NCBI RefSeq assembly: GCF_001625085.1
Contig: NZ_BDAW01000010.1
Span: 1 to 61,263, forward strand
Origin: Nocardia acidivorans NBRC 108247
Lineage (GTDB): Bacteria > Actinomycetota > Actinomycetes > Mycobacteriales > Mycobacteriaceae
DNA: 61,263 nt
Direction: 5' to 3'
The notes beneath the pieces were generated by a model. That model did not search any database. It was not told the DNA's origin and worked only from the letters and a program-made list of their open reading frames with translations. A program made the translations under genes and the position numbers. Shown one piece after another: positions 53,024 to 61,079 of the stretch. Within the stretch, counting starts at the first letter, position 1. Every line of letters starts with the position of its first letter.

Positions 53024-54142
53024 TCATCGCGACAGCGCGAGCTGGATGAAGCCCTGCAACGCGTCATCGATGGGATGGGGTTGCGGGCGGCCGTCGGGGC
53101 CGAGTCGATTCCAGCGTTGCAGGTTCACCGCGACGGACAGCTGCCGTGCGCCGTCGGCGCTGGTCAATGAAAGCGCACCGCCGCCCCAGACGGAACCGTC
53201 ATGGCCCCAATGGATTCCGGATCCCGGGATGATCATCTTGTGCAGGCCGAGACCGTAGTGGATGGTCTTGCCCTCGAAGGAGATGACCGGGCCGGTGCGC
53301 CGCATCTGCTCCAGGGCGGAACGGCTGACTATTTCCCCGGACAGCAGCAGGGCGAAGAAGCGGTTCAGATCCGCGACGGTCGAGATCAGTGAGGCCGAGG
53401 GTCCGACGAAGGACATGTCGAAGACGCTGAAATCGCGAGGGGGGTCGATCATGCCGAGCCATGCCTCGTAGTGCCGTGAGTGCGGTCCGGTGATGTGCGG
53501 TCCGGCCGGGAATTCGGTGTCGCGTAGTCCGGCGCGCTCGATGACATCGCGGGTGATGCATTTCTCCGCGGAGGTGCCGGTGATCAACTCCAGAAGTTGG
53601 CACAGCAGAAGGTAATTGGTGTTCGAGTACACCCCCGGTGCGGCGCCGGGCGCACCGGAGGCGGGTGCGGCGACGCCCATGCCGATCAGTTCGATCGGAT
53701 CGAAGAGGGTGAACCGGTGGTCCTGCAGGCTCTTCGGCGTCGTCTTCGCCACGTTCGGGAAGGCCGCGAGGGAGGGGTAGGCGTACGGGAGGTATTCGGC
53801 GAGACCGCTGGTGTGGCTGATCAGCATGCGCACCGTGATCGCGCGGCCGCGCTCGCCCGGAACCAGTCGCGGCAGGTAGTGGCCGATCGGCGTATCGAGG
53901 TCGACCGCGCCGTTGTCGACCTGCTGAAGCACCGCGGCGGCGGTGAACGTTTTGGTGATGCTGCCGACCCGGTGCCGCATTTCGGCGGTGACGGGGCGGC
54001 CGGTGGCGAGATCGGCGACTCCGGCCGCGCCGCACCAGGTTCGGTCGTTATCGCGCACCTCGGCGAAGAGGCCGGGGATACCCGCGGTATGGACGTTCGC
54101 CAGCGCGGTCCGCAATTTCTCGGGATCAAGAGTGGTGGTCAT
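53024..54142 (-). CDS. Serine hydrolase, beta-lactamase/esterase fold
   Basis: A 372-residue protein with ATG at 54142. The SxxK catalytic motif is SITKTF near residue 61, the Tyr motif is YSNTN near 171, and the third motif is HWGHDGSVWGGG near 312. These are the features of class C-type beta-lactamase-like serine hydrolases, D,D-peptidases and esterases. It has no signal peptide, so a cytoplasmic esterase is more likely than a periplasmic beta-lactamase. The gene follows the AraC gene by seven bases, so it is coregulated. Confidence 0.88.
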   Translation of the reverse strand: MTTTLDPEKLRTALANVHTAGIPGLFAEVRDNDRTWCGAAGVADLATGRPVTAEMRHRVGSITKTFTAAAVLQQVDNGAVDLDTPIGHYLPRLVPGERGRAITVRMLISHTSGLAEYLPYAYPSLAAFPNVAKTTPKSLQDHRFTLFDPIELIGMGVAAPASGAPGAAPGVYSNTNYLLLCQLLELITGTSAEKCITRDVIERAGLRDTEFPAGPHITGPHSRHYEAWLGMIDPPRDFSVFDMSFVGPSASLISTVADLNRFFALLLSGEIVSRSALEQMRRTGPVISFEGKTIHYGLGLHKMIIPGSGIHWGHDGSVWGGGALSLTSADGARQLSVAVNLQRWNRLGPDGRPQPHPIDDALQGFIQLALSR

Positions 54143-54149
54143 GCGACCA

Positions 54150-55019
54150 CTATCGAACGGTGGCCTCCGCCCGGTCTTGGAAGAATTTCCCCCACGCCCG
54201 ATAGCGGTACCGGGAGATGGCGGGCTCGTACGCGGCCGACAGCGCCCGCGGCGTACGGTCCGCGAATATTGAGACGTCCCGGCACAAATGCGCCTGATCG
54301 GTGTACCCGCTGTCCACCGCCACCTCGGCGGCGGGCCGCCCCGCCAGCAATCCGTCGACCGCGTACCGGAATCGCACCAGCATGGCCGCCCGTTTCGGCG
54401 TCAGCCCCAGCTGCGATTCGAACCGTGCCCCGAACCGCTTATGACTCCACCCGGCAGCCTCGGCGAGTTCGCCGATGCGCACCCGACCGTGTGAGCGCAG
54501 TATCCGATGCCAGCCCGCCAGCACCTCGGGATCGGGCAGCCGCATCGGCCGCTCCCCCTGTGTCAGAAACGATTTCGTCAACGCGAACCGCTCGTCCCAG
54601 GTCCGGCTCTCCGCGAGTCGCTCCCGCAGCTCCCCCACCCGCGTTCCCCACAGCTCCTCGAGCCCGACCGCGCCCCGCCCCAAAGCGGTCGGGGCGATAC
54701 CCAAGAGCGAATACGCCCCCGGCGGCGAAAGCCGAACCTCGACACACTCCGCCCGTTCACTCCACACGCTCATGGCCTCCACCGGCAACCCGACGACGAA
54801 TCCACCAGAAATGCTCCGCCCCACCGCATCATCGACAATCACCTCCCGCTCCCCGAACCCGATCAGCACGGTGATCGCCGCCGCCCCCGCAACCTGGAGA
54901 CCGAGCCCCGACCCGCCCAGATCCCGATATCCGATCATCGCCCCACCCAGCTCCGCATCGGCCACCCCGGCGAAATCCCAGCCCGTCCCGTCCCCACGAG
55001 CGAAGTCCCTCTCTCCCAC
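54150..55019 (-). CDS. AraC-family transcriptional regulator
   Basis: A 289-residue protein with GTG at 55019, six bases after TAGCCT, so probably leaderless. The N-terminal 150 residues form a beta-rich sensor domain. The C-terminal HTH pair is VRIGELAEAAGWSHKRFGARFESQLGLTPKRAAMLVRFRYAVDGLL, then AEVAVDSGYTDQAHLCRDVSIFADRTPRALSAAY. The effector is unknown. It is the first gene of a two-gene unit with the beta-lactamase-fold hydrolase, which it probably controls. Confidence 0.88.
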   Translation of the reverse strand: MGERDFARGDGTGWDFAGVADAELGGAMIGYRDLGGSGLGLQVAGAAAITVLIGFGEREVIVDDAVGRSISGGFVVGLPVEAMSVWSERAECVEVRLSPPGAYSLLGIAPTALGRGAVGLEELWGTRVGELRERLAESRTWDERFALTKSFLTQGERPMRLPDPEVLAGWHRILRSHGRVRIGELAEAAGWSHKRFGARFESQLGLTPKRAAMLVRFRYAVDGLLAGRPAAEVAVDSGYTDQAHLCRDVSIFADRTPRALSAAYEPAISRYRYRAWGKFFQDRAEATVR

Positions 55020-55112
55020 CCGTCCAGGCTACGGAAACAATCCGCCCTGCGCGCAGGGATGATCGCCGCGCTCGCGTACATCACCGCCTGCGCCCCCGAT
55101 AAGGACGAACCG

Positions 55113-55352
55113 GTGAACAGCCTGATCGCGGGCTTCCCGCAGGAACATAAGTCCAAGATCGACAATCCGCTGCTCACCGAGGAGGACGGACCGGTCTATC
55201 AGCTGCGCCGCTGGTACGACCAGTTCTACGTCGACGTCGCCGATATCGATCCGAAGATGGTGCGGCGCTTCGAATTCGAGGTCGACACCACCAAGGCCGA
55301 TGAAGCCTGGGAGGCGGAGGTCGCCGAGAATATGCGGCAGCGGGGCGAATAG
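55113..55352 (+). CDS. Small acidic protein of unknown function
   Basis: A 79-residue protein from the GTG at 55113, with AAGGAC upstream; an ATG at 55059 would add 18 residues. It is rich in Asp and Glu, with a central LTEEDGPVYQLRRWYDQFYVDVADIDPK and a helical acidic tail. No signal, helix or motif is found. It lies divergently from the AraC gene and upstream of a MerR gene. Confidence 0.5.
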   Translation: MNSLIAGFPQEHKSKIDNPLLTEEDGPVYQLRRWYDQFYVDVADIDPKMVRRFEFEVDTTKADEAWEAEVAENMRQRGE

Positions 55353-55372
55353 CCCTCACACGGATGTGAGGG
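55353..55372. promoter_or_regulatory. Perfect 8-bp dyad upstream of MerR
   Basis: CCCTCACA-CGGA-TGTGAGGG lies 29 bases ahead of the MerR start. The size and spacer match a MerR site. The -10 TAGATT (55389-55394) is seven bases before the ATG, implying a leaderless message. Confidence 0.6.
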
Positions 55373-55401
55373 TGGGGCCGTGGTGAATTAGATTGGTCGG
55401 T

Positions 55402-55791
55402 ATGCGAATCGGCGAGCTGTCGCGGCGCACGGAGACCTCCGCGCGCCTGCTCCGCTATTACGAGGGGCAGGGGTTGATCGTCTCCAGCCGCTGCGCCAAC
55501 GGGTATCGGGACTACGACGAGGCGTATGTGGATCGGGTGTTGCAGATTCGCGGTCTGCTGGCCGCGGGGCTGCCGACCCGGATCATCAAACAGATCCTGC
55601 CGTGCCTGAACGGGCCGCGCGCCATCCACTTCGACAATCCGACGCCGGAGATGCTCGCCACGCTCGAACAGGAGCGCGATCGAATGACCGCGCGCATCGG
55701 CTGCCTCCAGCGCAATCGCGATGCCGTCGCGGAGTACGTCGCGGCCGTGCGCCGGCAGCAGGCGGGCGTCACACAGACCGCGGGCCAGTAG
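55402..55791 (+). CDS. MerR-family regulator (paralogue of 33600)
   Basis: A 129-residue protein from the ATG at 55402. It has the MerR winged-helix N-terminus (MRIGELSRRTETSARLLRYYEGQGLI, NGYRDYDEAYVDRVLQIRGLLAAGLPTRIIKQILPC) and a C-terminal coiled coil. Its N-terminal half and the shared LPC motif resemble the other MerR at 33600. It probably acts on its own promoter through the dyad at 55353. Its last 23 bases overlap the end of the convergent MarR gene. Confidence 0.88.
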   Translation: MRIGELSRRTETSARLLRYYEGQGLIVSSRCANGYRDYDEAYVDRVLQIRGLLAAGLPTRIIKQILPCLNGPRAIHFDNPTPEMLATLEQERDRMTARIGCLQRNRDAVAEYVAAVRRQQAGVTQTAGQ

Positions 55792-56122
55792 TCACAGCGT
55801 CCGAAAAGCCTGCTCCGCAACGGAATCGGCTAACGATCTCGCCCAGGACGGCGCGCGCCGCGGCGACCTGATCCGCGCCGACCCGGGCGATCAGCTCGCG
55901 CTCGTACTCGGCGTGGAAGGCGCGCACGGTCTCGAGCAGGTCGCGCCCGCGATCGGAGAGGTGCAGCAGTTTGGCGCGTTTATCGGCGGGATCGGCGCGC
56001 CGCTCCACATAGCCGTGCCGCACCATTTCATCGAGGACCTTGGCCGCGCCCTGCGCGGTGATGCCCAGCCGCTCCCCCAATTGACTTGCGGTGAGGGGGT
56101 TCTCGGCCAGCGTGCGCAGCAC
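55769..56122 (-). CDS. MarR-family regulator, 5' end uncertain or truncated
   Basis: A 117-residue protein when read from the GTG at 56122. The winged helix is clear: MLRTLAENPLTASQLGERLGITAQGAAKVLDEMVRHGYVERRADPADKRAKLLHLSDRGRDLL. The N-terminal dimerisation helix that precedes this in other MarR proteins is not encoded in front of the start. Upstream the matching phase continues as GHRGLGASYGY, consistent with MarR, then degenerates without a start codon. It may be truncated or have lost its 5' part by frameshift. It overlaps the MerR 3' end. Confidence 0.6.
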   Translation of the reverse strand: MLRTLAENPLTASQLGERLGITAQGAAKVLDEMVRHGYVERRADPADKRAKLLHLSDRGRDLLETVRAFHAEYERELIARVGADQVAAARAVLGEIVSRFRCGAGFSDAVTTGPRSV

Positions 56123-56335
56123 ATAACCGTAGGACGCGCCGAGCCCGCGATGGCCGTACGCGGCCAGATGCGCGCTGGCGGGCGGGCGATGCGCTGGCGA
56201 TCCCCGCCGACACCGTCTTCCACCTCCGGGTCCCGACGACGAACCCTGTGAGGCCGTCGCCGTCCTGCCGGTCGTGCGCGCTGACCCGACGGTCGTCCCG
56301 GTGCCGCGACCGCCACGGGTATCGCCGGAGCAGAG

Positions 56336-57205
56336 TCAGCGGCGGTGACGTGGGTCTACACGGTGCGGGTCGAACTTCTCGGTGGGGAAGTCGTCGGCGC
56401 GGAATTTGGGGCGGGGCGGGAGTTCGGTGTGATTGCTGGGCCAGAAGCGGCTGGCGTATTGGCCGCGGATCCGGCTCAGGTCGGGTTCGTCTATCTCGGT
56501 GATGCCGACCTGGAAGAGCATGATCATGGTGACCATGCTGACCGCGATGATCAGGGGGGTCAGGAGTTGGTTGGCCTGGGCGCCCGCGGGGGCGTGCATA
56601 TGTTCGGCGACGTGGGCGTGCATGGCGAACATTCCGGTGTAGTGCATGCCGCACACCGCGATTCCCATGATCAGGGCCGCGCCGATGGTGGCGGCCAGAC
56701 CCTGGACGTGCAGGGCGAACCAGAGCGCGGCGGTGGCGGCGACGATCGCGATCACCAGCGAGAGCAGCACCACCCACGGGTCGTATTGCACGGAGACATC
56801 GGTTTTCATCGCATACATACCCGCGTAGTGCATGGCGGCCACGCCCAGCCCGGTAATCGCGCCACCGGTGACCAGGGCGAACCATTCACCGCCGTGCCGG
56901 TGCACCACGATCGAAAGGCCAAGCCAGACAACGCCCATGGCGATCAGGGCGCTCAGCACGGTTACCGGAACGTCGTAGCGGATGGTCGCATTGGACACCG
57001 AGAACCCGAGCATCGCGATGAAGTGCATGACCCAGATTCCGGTGCCCCCCAAGGCAATCGCACTGGTGATGATCCACCCGCGATGCGCGTTCTGAGTACG
57101 CGCCCGAACCATGCAGCGCAATGCCAGCAATGACCCGATGACCGACATGAAATACGCGAGCGTGGGGGTCAACCAACCATAGGTGAACTGGTCGATTTCC
57201 AGCAT
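56336..57205 (-). CDS. MHYT-domain membrane sensor protein
   Basis: A 289-residue protein from the ATG at 57205 with AGGAG upstream. It has seven membrane helices, with MHFIAM, MHYAGM and MHYTGM motifs at the ends of helices, the conserved MHYT repeats proposed to bind copper and sense O2, CO or NO. A C-terminal cytoplasmic tail of about 60 residues contains no GGDEF, EAL or HTH output domain, so it may signal to a separate partner. The 213 bases between it and the MarR gene hold only disturbed coding-like sequence. Confidence 0.88.
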   Translation of the reverse strand: MLEIDQFTYGWLTPTLAYFMSVIGSLLALRCMVRARTQNAHRGWIITSAIALGGTGIWVMHFIAMLGFSVSNATIRYDVPVTVLSALIAMGVVWLGLSIVVHRHGGEWFALVTGGAITGLGVAAMHYAGMYAMKTDVSVQYDPWVVLLSLVIAIVAATAALWFALHVQGLAATIGAALIMGIAVCGMHYTGMFAMHAHVAEHMHAPAGAQANQLLTPLIIAVSMVTMIMLFQVGITEIDEPDLSRIRGQYASRFWPSNHTELPPRPKFRADDFPTEKFDPHRVDPRHRR

Positions 57206-57454
57206 GCGGGCTCCTAGCCAGAAGACTGCGCTTCAGCAGATGCATCGGCGACTGTGGCGAACAGTAACCAGAAACTAGCAGGTAGTAAATTTGCCGCAGC
57301 ACAATCCGGAAAAGTAGCCAGGGTTTGCTGGAGCCTGATTTCGCAGGCAAAACGGGGTGTGACACAGCACACAACGACTTTCGGGGCGCGTATGCGGTCC
57401 TTGACGCGCAGCCCCCGCCCAGCAACCTGCCGGATAGCGCTGCCGCACAGTCGA

Positions 57455-57966
57455 TCAGGAGTCGAAGACCTGGCCTTCGATATAGCCGGCGCCCTCGGCA
57501 AGCAGGGCGATCAGGCCCCGGGTCTGCTCCCGTTCGGGGCCGTCACCGAGCAACTGGGTCGGCGGGGAATCCGCTGCGGCACATATCCGCTCGAACAGCG
57601 CCAAGCGATCGGATTCACGATCGACCCAGCCGAAGGAGGTCTCCCATTCGCGCGGTTCGGTGCTGCGCGGAATCAGGGTCAGCACCTCGGGCCGATACAG
57701 CAGTTCGCGCTGATGCGGTTTGGACAACAGCTTCCAGCGGTCGGGGCAGCCCTCGTTATGCATCCAGGCCAGGAAGAAGACCCGCTGAATTCGATCCGGC
57801 GGCTGCCGATTACGTTTGGCCACCACGATGAAAACGCGCTCCACGCATCCTCGGCGCTGAGCGATTCCACACTGCCGCAAATGGATTCGAGATCGCTCCG
57901 GACGGTGACCCCGCCCAGAGGGCCCTCATTGGAGAAATGGCGGTCGAAAAGGAAACCGCCGGGCAA
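57455..57966 (-). pseudogene. Uncharacterised gene split by a frameshift
   Basis: Coding bias starts near 57966 (possible TTG start) and reads FLFDRHFSNEGPLGGV and SLSAEDAW to about 57845. It then continues in a different phase as ERVFIVVAKRNRQPPDRI through REWETSFGWVDRESDRL to a stop at 57455. The junction is near 57840. The two parts together would be about 170 residues. I recognise no family. It sits between pdxS and the MHYT gene, 45 bases beyond the pdxS stop. Confidence 0.5.
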
Positions 57967-58011
57967 TCCGAAAGGACTGCCCTGCGGCGGGATTCAGCTT
58001 GCGGGGGCCGA

Positions 58012-58914
58012 TTACCAGCCGCGCTCGGCGAGACGGTGCGGCTGCGGGATCTCCTCGACATTGATGCCGACCATGGCCTCACCCAGACCGCGGGAGACCT
58101 TGGCGAGCACATCCGGGTCGTCGTGGAAGGTGGTGGCCTTGACGATGGCGGCGGCGCGCTGGGCCGGGTTGCCGGACTTGAAGATGCCGGAGCCGACGAA
58201 GACGCCCTCGGCGCCGAGCTGCATCATCATGGCGGCATCGGCGGGGGTGGCGATACCACCGGCGGTGAACATGACGACCGGGAGCTTGCCGGTCTCGGCG
58301 ACCTCGCGGACCAGCTCGTACGGGGCCTGGAGCTCCTTGGCGGCGACGAACAGCTCATCGCCCGACAGGGAGGTCAGGCGACGGATCTCGCCGCGGATGG
58401 TGCGCATATGGGTGGTGGCGTTGGAGACATCGCCGGTGCCGGCCTCACCCTTGGAGCGGATCATGGCCGCGCCCTCGGTGATACGACGCAGCGCCTCGCC
58501 CAGGTTGGTCGCGCCACAGACGAAGGGAACGGTGAAGTTCCACTTGTCGATGTGATTGGCGTAATCGGCGGGGGTCAGCACCTCGGACTCGTCGATGTAG
58601 TCGACCCCGAGGGACTGCAGGATCTGCGCCTCGACGAAGTGGCCGATCCGGGCCTTGGCCATGACCGGGATGGAGACCGCGGAGATGATGCCGTCGATCA
58701 TGTCCGGATCGGACATGCGGGAAACACCGCCCTGGGCGCGGATATCGGCGGGCACGCGCTCGAGGGCCATGACGGCGACGGCACCGGCATCTTCGGCGAT
58801 CTTGGCCTGCTCGGCATTGACGACGTCCATGATCACACCGCCCTTCAGCATCTCGGCCATGCCGCGCTTCACGCGGGCGGTGCCGATGGAGGGGGTGGTG
58901 TCGGACGAGGTCAC
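58012..58914 (-). CDS. pdxS: Pyridoxal 5'-phosphate synthase subunit PdxS
   Basis: A 300-residue (beta/alpha)8 protein starting at the GTG at 58914 with AGGAG upstream. It carries the family patterns: [68 protein letters not shown] and [18 protein letters not shown] with the catalytic lysine region. PdxS builds PLP from ribose 5-phosphate, glyceraldehyde 3-phosphate and PdxT-supplied ammonia. The upstream 284 bases to 59198 contain no gene and must include its promoter. Confidence 0.97.
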   Translation of the reverse strand: MTSSDTTPSIGTARVKRGMAEMLKGGVIMDVVNAEQAKIAEDAGAVAVMALERVPADIRAQGGVSRMSDPDMIDGIISAVSIPVMAKARIGHFVEAQILQSLGVDYIDESEVLTPADYANHIDKWNFTVPFVCGATNLGEALRRITEGAAMIRSKGEAGTGDVSNATTHMRTIRGEIRRLTSLSGDELFVAAKELQAPYELVREVAETGKLPVVMFTAGGIATPADAAMMMQLGAEGVFVGSGIFKSGNPAQRAAAIVKATTFHDDPDVLAKVSRGLGEAMVGINVEEIPQPHRLAERGW

Positions 58915-59198
58915 GGCAAACTCCTGATCATCTGGGCAAATAGAATCGCTGGGGATCGAACACCACGATTCTAGGCCCCGCGATCAGGCCACTTCATAGC
59001 CAGTCGGACACAACTGGACCGCTCACGTTGACAGCTGTAAGCCGGATCACAGCGTGCGGCTATCACGCCGCAACAGCGACACCGGGCCGAACCGCCGACG
59101 CCCTCGGGCGACGCTCCGACCGGCCGTCGAAAACCGTTGGCGGCGCGGGCTATTCACGCCGCCGCCCGCCGGATCGGACACGCCCCGCGGGATTGAAC

Positions 59199-59315
59199 TC
59201 ACGGATTGGTGGTATTGAGCGGATTGATCACCAGCATGCTCGCCCAATACTGGGCCGCGGATTCGCCCAGGTAGGGCACCAGAAAGTCGTAGAGCAGATA
59301 AGACACGAAATCCAT
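59199..59315 (-). CDS. Candidate small protein (38 residues)
   Basis: A frame from the ATG at 59315 (or the GTG at 59318, same phase) to TGA at 59199. Every codon ends in a way consistent with the local bias, and the peptide starts MDFVSYLLYDFLVPYLGE, an aromatic/aliphatic amphipathic segment, followed by AAQYWASMLVINPL. GGAAGG lies just upstream, close to the ATG. Such a peptide could associate with the membrane. No family is known to me. It occupies the gap between pdxS and the AmaP-like gene. Confidence 0.45.
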   Translation of the reverse strand: MDFVSYLLYDFLVPYLGESAAQYWASMLVINPLNTTNP

Positions 59316-59443
59316 CACCTTCCACGCGCGGTCCGACGCATTCGCGCCGAACCGCCTCGACCCTAACCGAGATGCTTCATCCCCACATCCCGATCAGGTG
59401 TATGCCCCGCCGCCCACTCGCGGAAACCCTCGGCAACCGGACT

Positions 59444-59995
59444 TCATTCGGCGAAGCGCAGCTCCATGGACAGCGGAACGACCTCGACCGCCAGGGCCGC
59501 GCGCAGGCGGGGCAGCGCCTCGGCGAGGATGCGGCGGCGCAGGGCGGTGAGGTCCGCGCCGGGTTCGGCGGTGATGATCAGGTGCAGATCCGGGGAACGG
59601 GCGGGACCGGTCAGGACCGCCGAGGCCGTACGCACCTGGGCATACCGCTCGATATCGGCCGAAACCGCGTCGGCCGCAACGGAAGAGGGCAGCAGGGTGG
59701 CCCCCGCCGAACCCGCGGTGGCGAGCTCCCACTCGACCGCGCGGGGCAGGCGGAAGAGCTGGGTGAACAGCCAGCGCAGGCACAGCAGACCCAGGACGAC
59801 CGCTCCTGCGATGATGACCACCAGCACCCAGTTCGGCGGCGCGCCGGTGCCGGGCACGACCGGGGCCCCGGAATCGATCCAGCCCAGCCGATCTCGATTC
59901 GCGGCGATCACATAACCGCCCGCCGCCAGGAGCAGCAATCCCGTGAAGGCCAGTAGGGCGCGATTCAGGCGCGCGGGCCGATTGAGCTGATTCAT
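59444..59995 (-). CDS. AmaP-like alkaline-shock membrane anchor
   Basis: A 183-residue protein with ATG at 59995. Two hydrophobic helices (about residues 12-32 and 55-77) precede a soluble domain of about 100 residues (HLIITAEPGADLTALRRRILAEALPRLRAAL) as in AmaP, which anchors Asp23/Gls24 proteins to the membrane. It ends the local minus-strand gene row of two Asp23-like genes, a small membrane gene and a DUF6286-like gene. Assignment is from topology and neighbours. Confidence 0.75.
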   Translation of the reverse strand: MNQLNRPARLNRALLAFTGLLLLAAGGYVIAANRDRLGWIDSGAPVVPGTGAPPNWVLVVIIAGAVVLGLLCLRWLFTQLFRLPRAVEWELATAGSAGATLLPSSVAADAVSADIERYAQVRTASAVLTGPARSPDLHLIITAEPGADLTALRRRILAEALPRLRAALAVEVVPLSMELRFAE

Positions 59996-60532
59996 CTAGC
60001 TCTCCCCTCGCCGATGCGATCGCAGTCGGGTGCGCACGGTCGCGGGCCGCGCCGGTGCGATCCGGTCCAGTGCGCCGGTGACCGCCTCGCGCAGGGCGGT
60101 GTCCAGTACGGCGGTCTCGGCGCGGCCCGTGCGCGCGGAGACTCGAATCTTCTTGTCCCCCAGGTGCACCCGGGGTGATTCCACGCCGTGCACCGATGCG
60201 GCCGCGCGGCGCAGATCGGCGCGCAGACTGCGCCGGGCCAGGCCCGCCGGACTGTCACCGACCTCGTCCAGCGCGATCACCACGGGGCGGCCGGGCAGTA
60301 CCGCGATGAGCAGCAGCACCAGCCCGGCGCCGGCGATCGCGATGCCCGCGCCGAGCACCGCCGCATCACTCCAGTGCGTACCGTGCAGGCGATCGGCCAG
60401 CGAGTCGTAGGAGACCAATTCCGAACGGCCCACCAGCCTTCCGGTCAGCGAGATCACCGCCACCACGCACACCGCGAGCACCGCCAGCGCGAGCAGCACC
60501 GCCGGGACGACACGGCGCGGGCGGCGCATCAC
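59996..60532 (-). CDS. DUF6286-like membrane protein of the Asp23 cluster
   Basis: A 178-residue protein. Two membrane helices (about 9-30 and 52-80) are followed by a C-terminal domain with ARRSLRADLRRAAASVHGVESPRVHLGDKKIRVSARTG, which resembles the Asp23-associated membrane protein in actinobacteria. The start ATG at 60532 overlaps the Asp23-like stop by four bases, and the stop abuts the AmaP-like gene, so the genes are coupled. The exact function is unknown; it is part of envelope stress architecture. Confidence 0.75.
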   Translation of the reverse strand: MMRRPRRVVPAVLLALAVLAVCVVAVISLTGRLVGRSELVSYDSLADRLHGTHWSDAAVLGAGIAIAGAGLVLLLIAVLPGRPVVIALDEVGDSPAGLARRSLRADLRRAAASVHGVESPRVHLGDKKIRVSARTGRAETAVLDTALREAVTGALDRIAPARPATVRTRLRSHRRGES

Positions 60533-60870
60533 AGCACCCTCCGTACACCGGAATCCCCTGCCGCCGAGGATGATTCGATAACCATGGCCGAGATCTCGAC
60601 ATCCAGTCCGGTCACCCTCACCCCGGTCAGCTCACCCAGGCGGCGAATCAGATGCTCGCGGCACCGCTCCGCGATCCGCGCCACCGGCAGCGGATACCGA
60701 ATCGGCAACCGCACCGTCAGCACCGCCGAATCACCCGTGACCCGCGCGTCCACGCCGACCCCGGACTCCACCCCGTCGACCTCCCGGGCGGCCCGCGCCG
60801 CGATGCGCTGTACGGCGCGATCACTCACCGTCGTCCGACCCGCGGGTTCGAGCACGACGGCGGCGGTCAT
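60529..60870 (-). CDS. Asp23/Gls24-family envelope stress protein
   Basis: A 113-residue protein with the Asp23 pattern: VSDRAVQRIAARAAREVDGVESGVGVDARV and LTVRLPIRYPLPVARIAERCREHLIRRLGELTGVRVTGLDVEIS. Asp23 proteins form membrane-associated assemblies tethered by AmaP and respond to cell envelope stress. It is coupled to both neighbours by four-base overlaps and is one of two Asp23-like genes at this edge. Confidence 0.85.
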   Translation of the reverse strand: MTAAVVLEPAGRTTVSDRAVQRIAARAAREVDGVESGVGVDARVTGDSAVLTVRLPIRYPLPVARIAERCREHLIRRLGELTGVRVTGLDVEISAMVIESSSAAGDSGVRRVL

Positions 60871-61055
60871 CGCCGGCCCCGGTCCCGGGCCGATCGCAGC
60901 AATCCGGACAGGTCGACCTCACCGTCGAGCCAGCGCCCCACCAGCAATCCCAGGCCGGCGAAGACCAGCACGATGGCGAAGGCACCCAATCCGCCGAAGG
61001 CGGCGGCGAATCCGAGTGCGAGACCGACTGCTAGACATATCGATGTGGCGTTCAT
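60867..61055 (-). CDS. Small membrane protein of the Asp23 cluster (DUF2273-like)
   Basis: A 62-residue protein with two adjoining hydrophobic helices over about 5-42 and a charged tail (GRWLDGEVDLSGLLRSARDRGRR). The size and Gly/Ala-rich hairpin match the DUF2273-type proteins that accompany Asp23 genes. It overlaps the downstream Asp23-like gene by four bases. Start is the ATG at 61055. Confidence 0.7.
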   Translation of the reverse strand: MNATSICLAVGLALGFAAAFGGLGAFAIVLVFAGLGLLVGRWLDGEVDLSGLLRSARDRGRR

Positions 61056-61079
61056 CTGCGACTCCTCTGCGAGGGGGTC

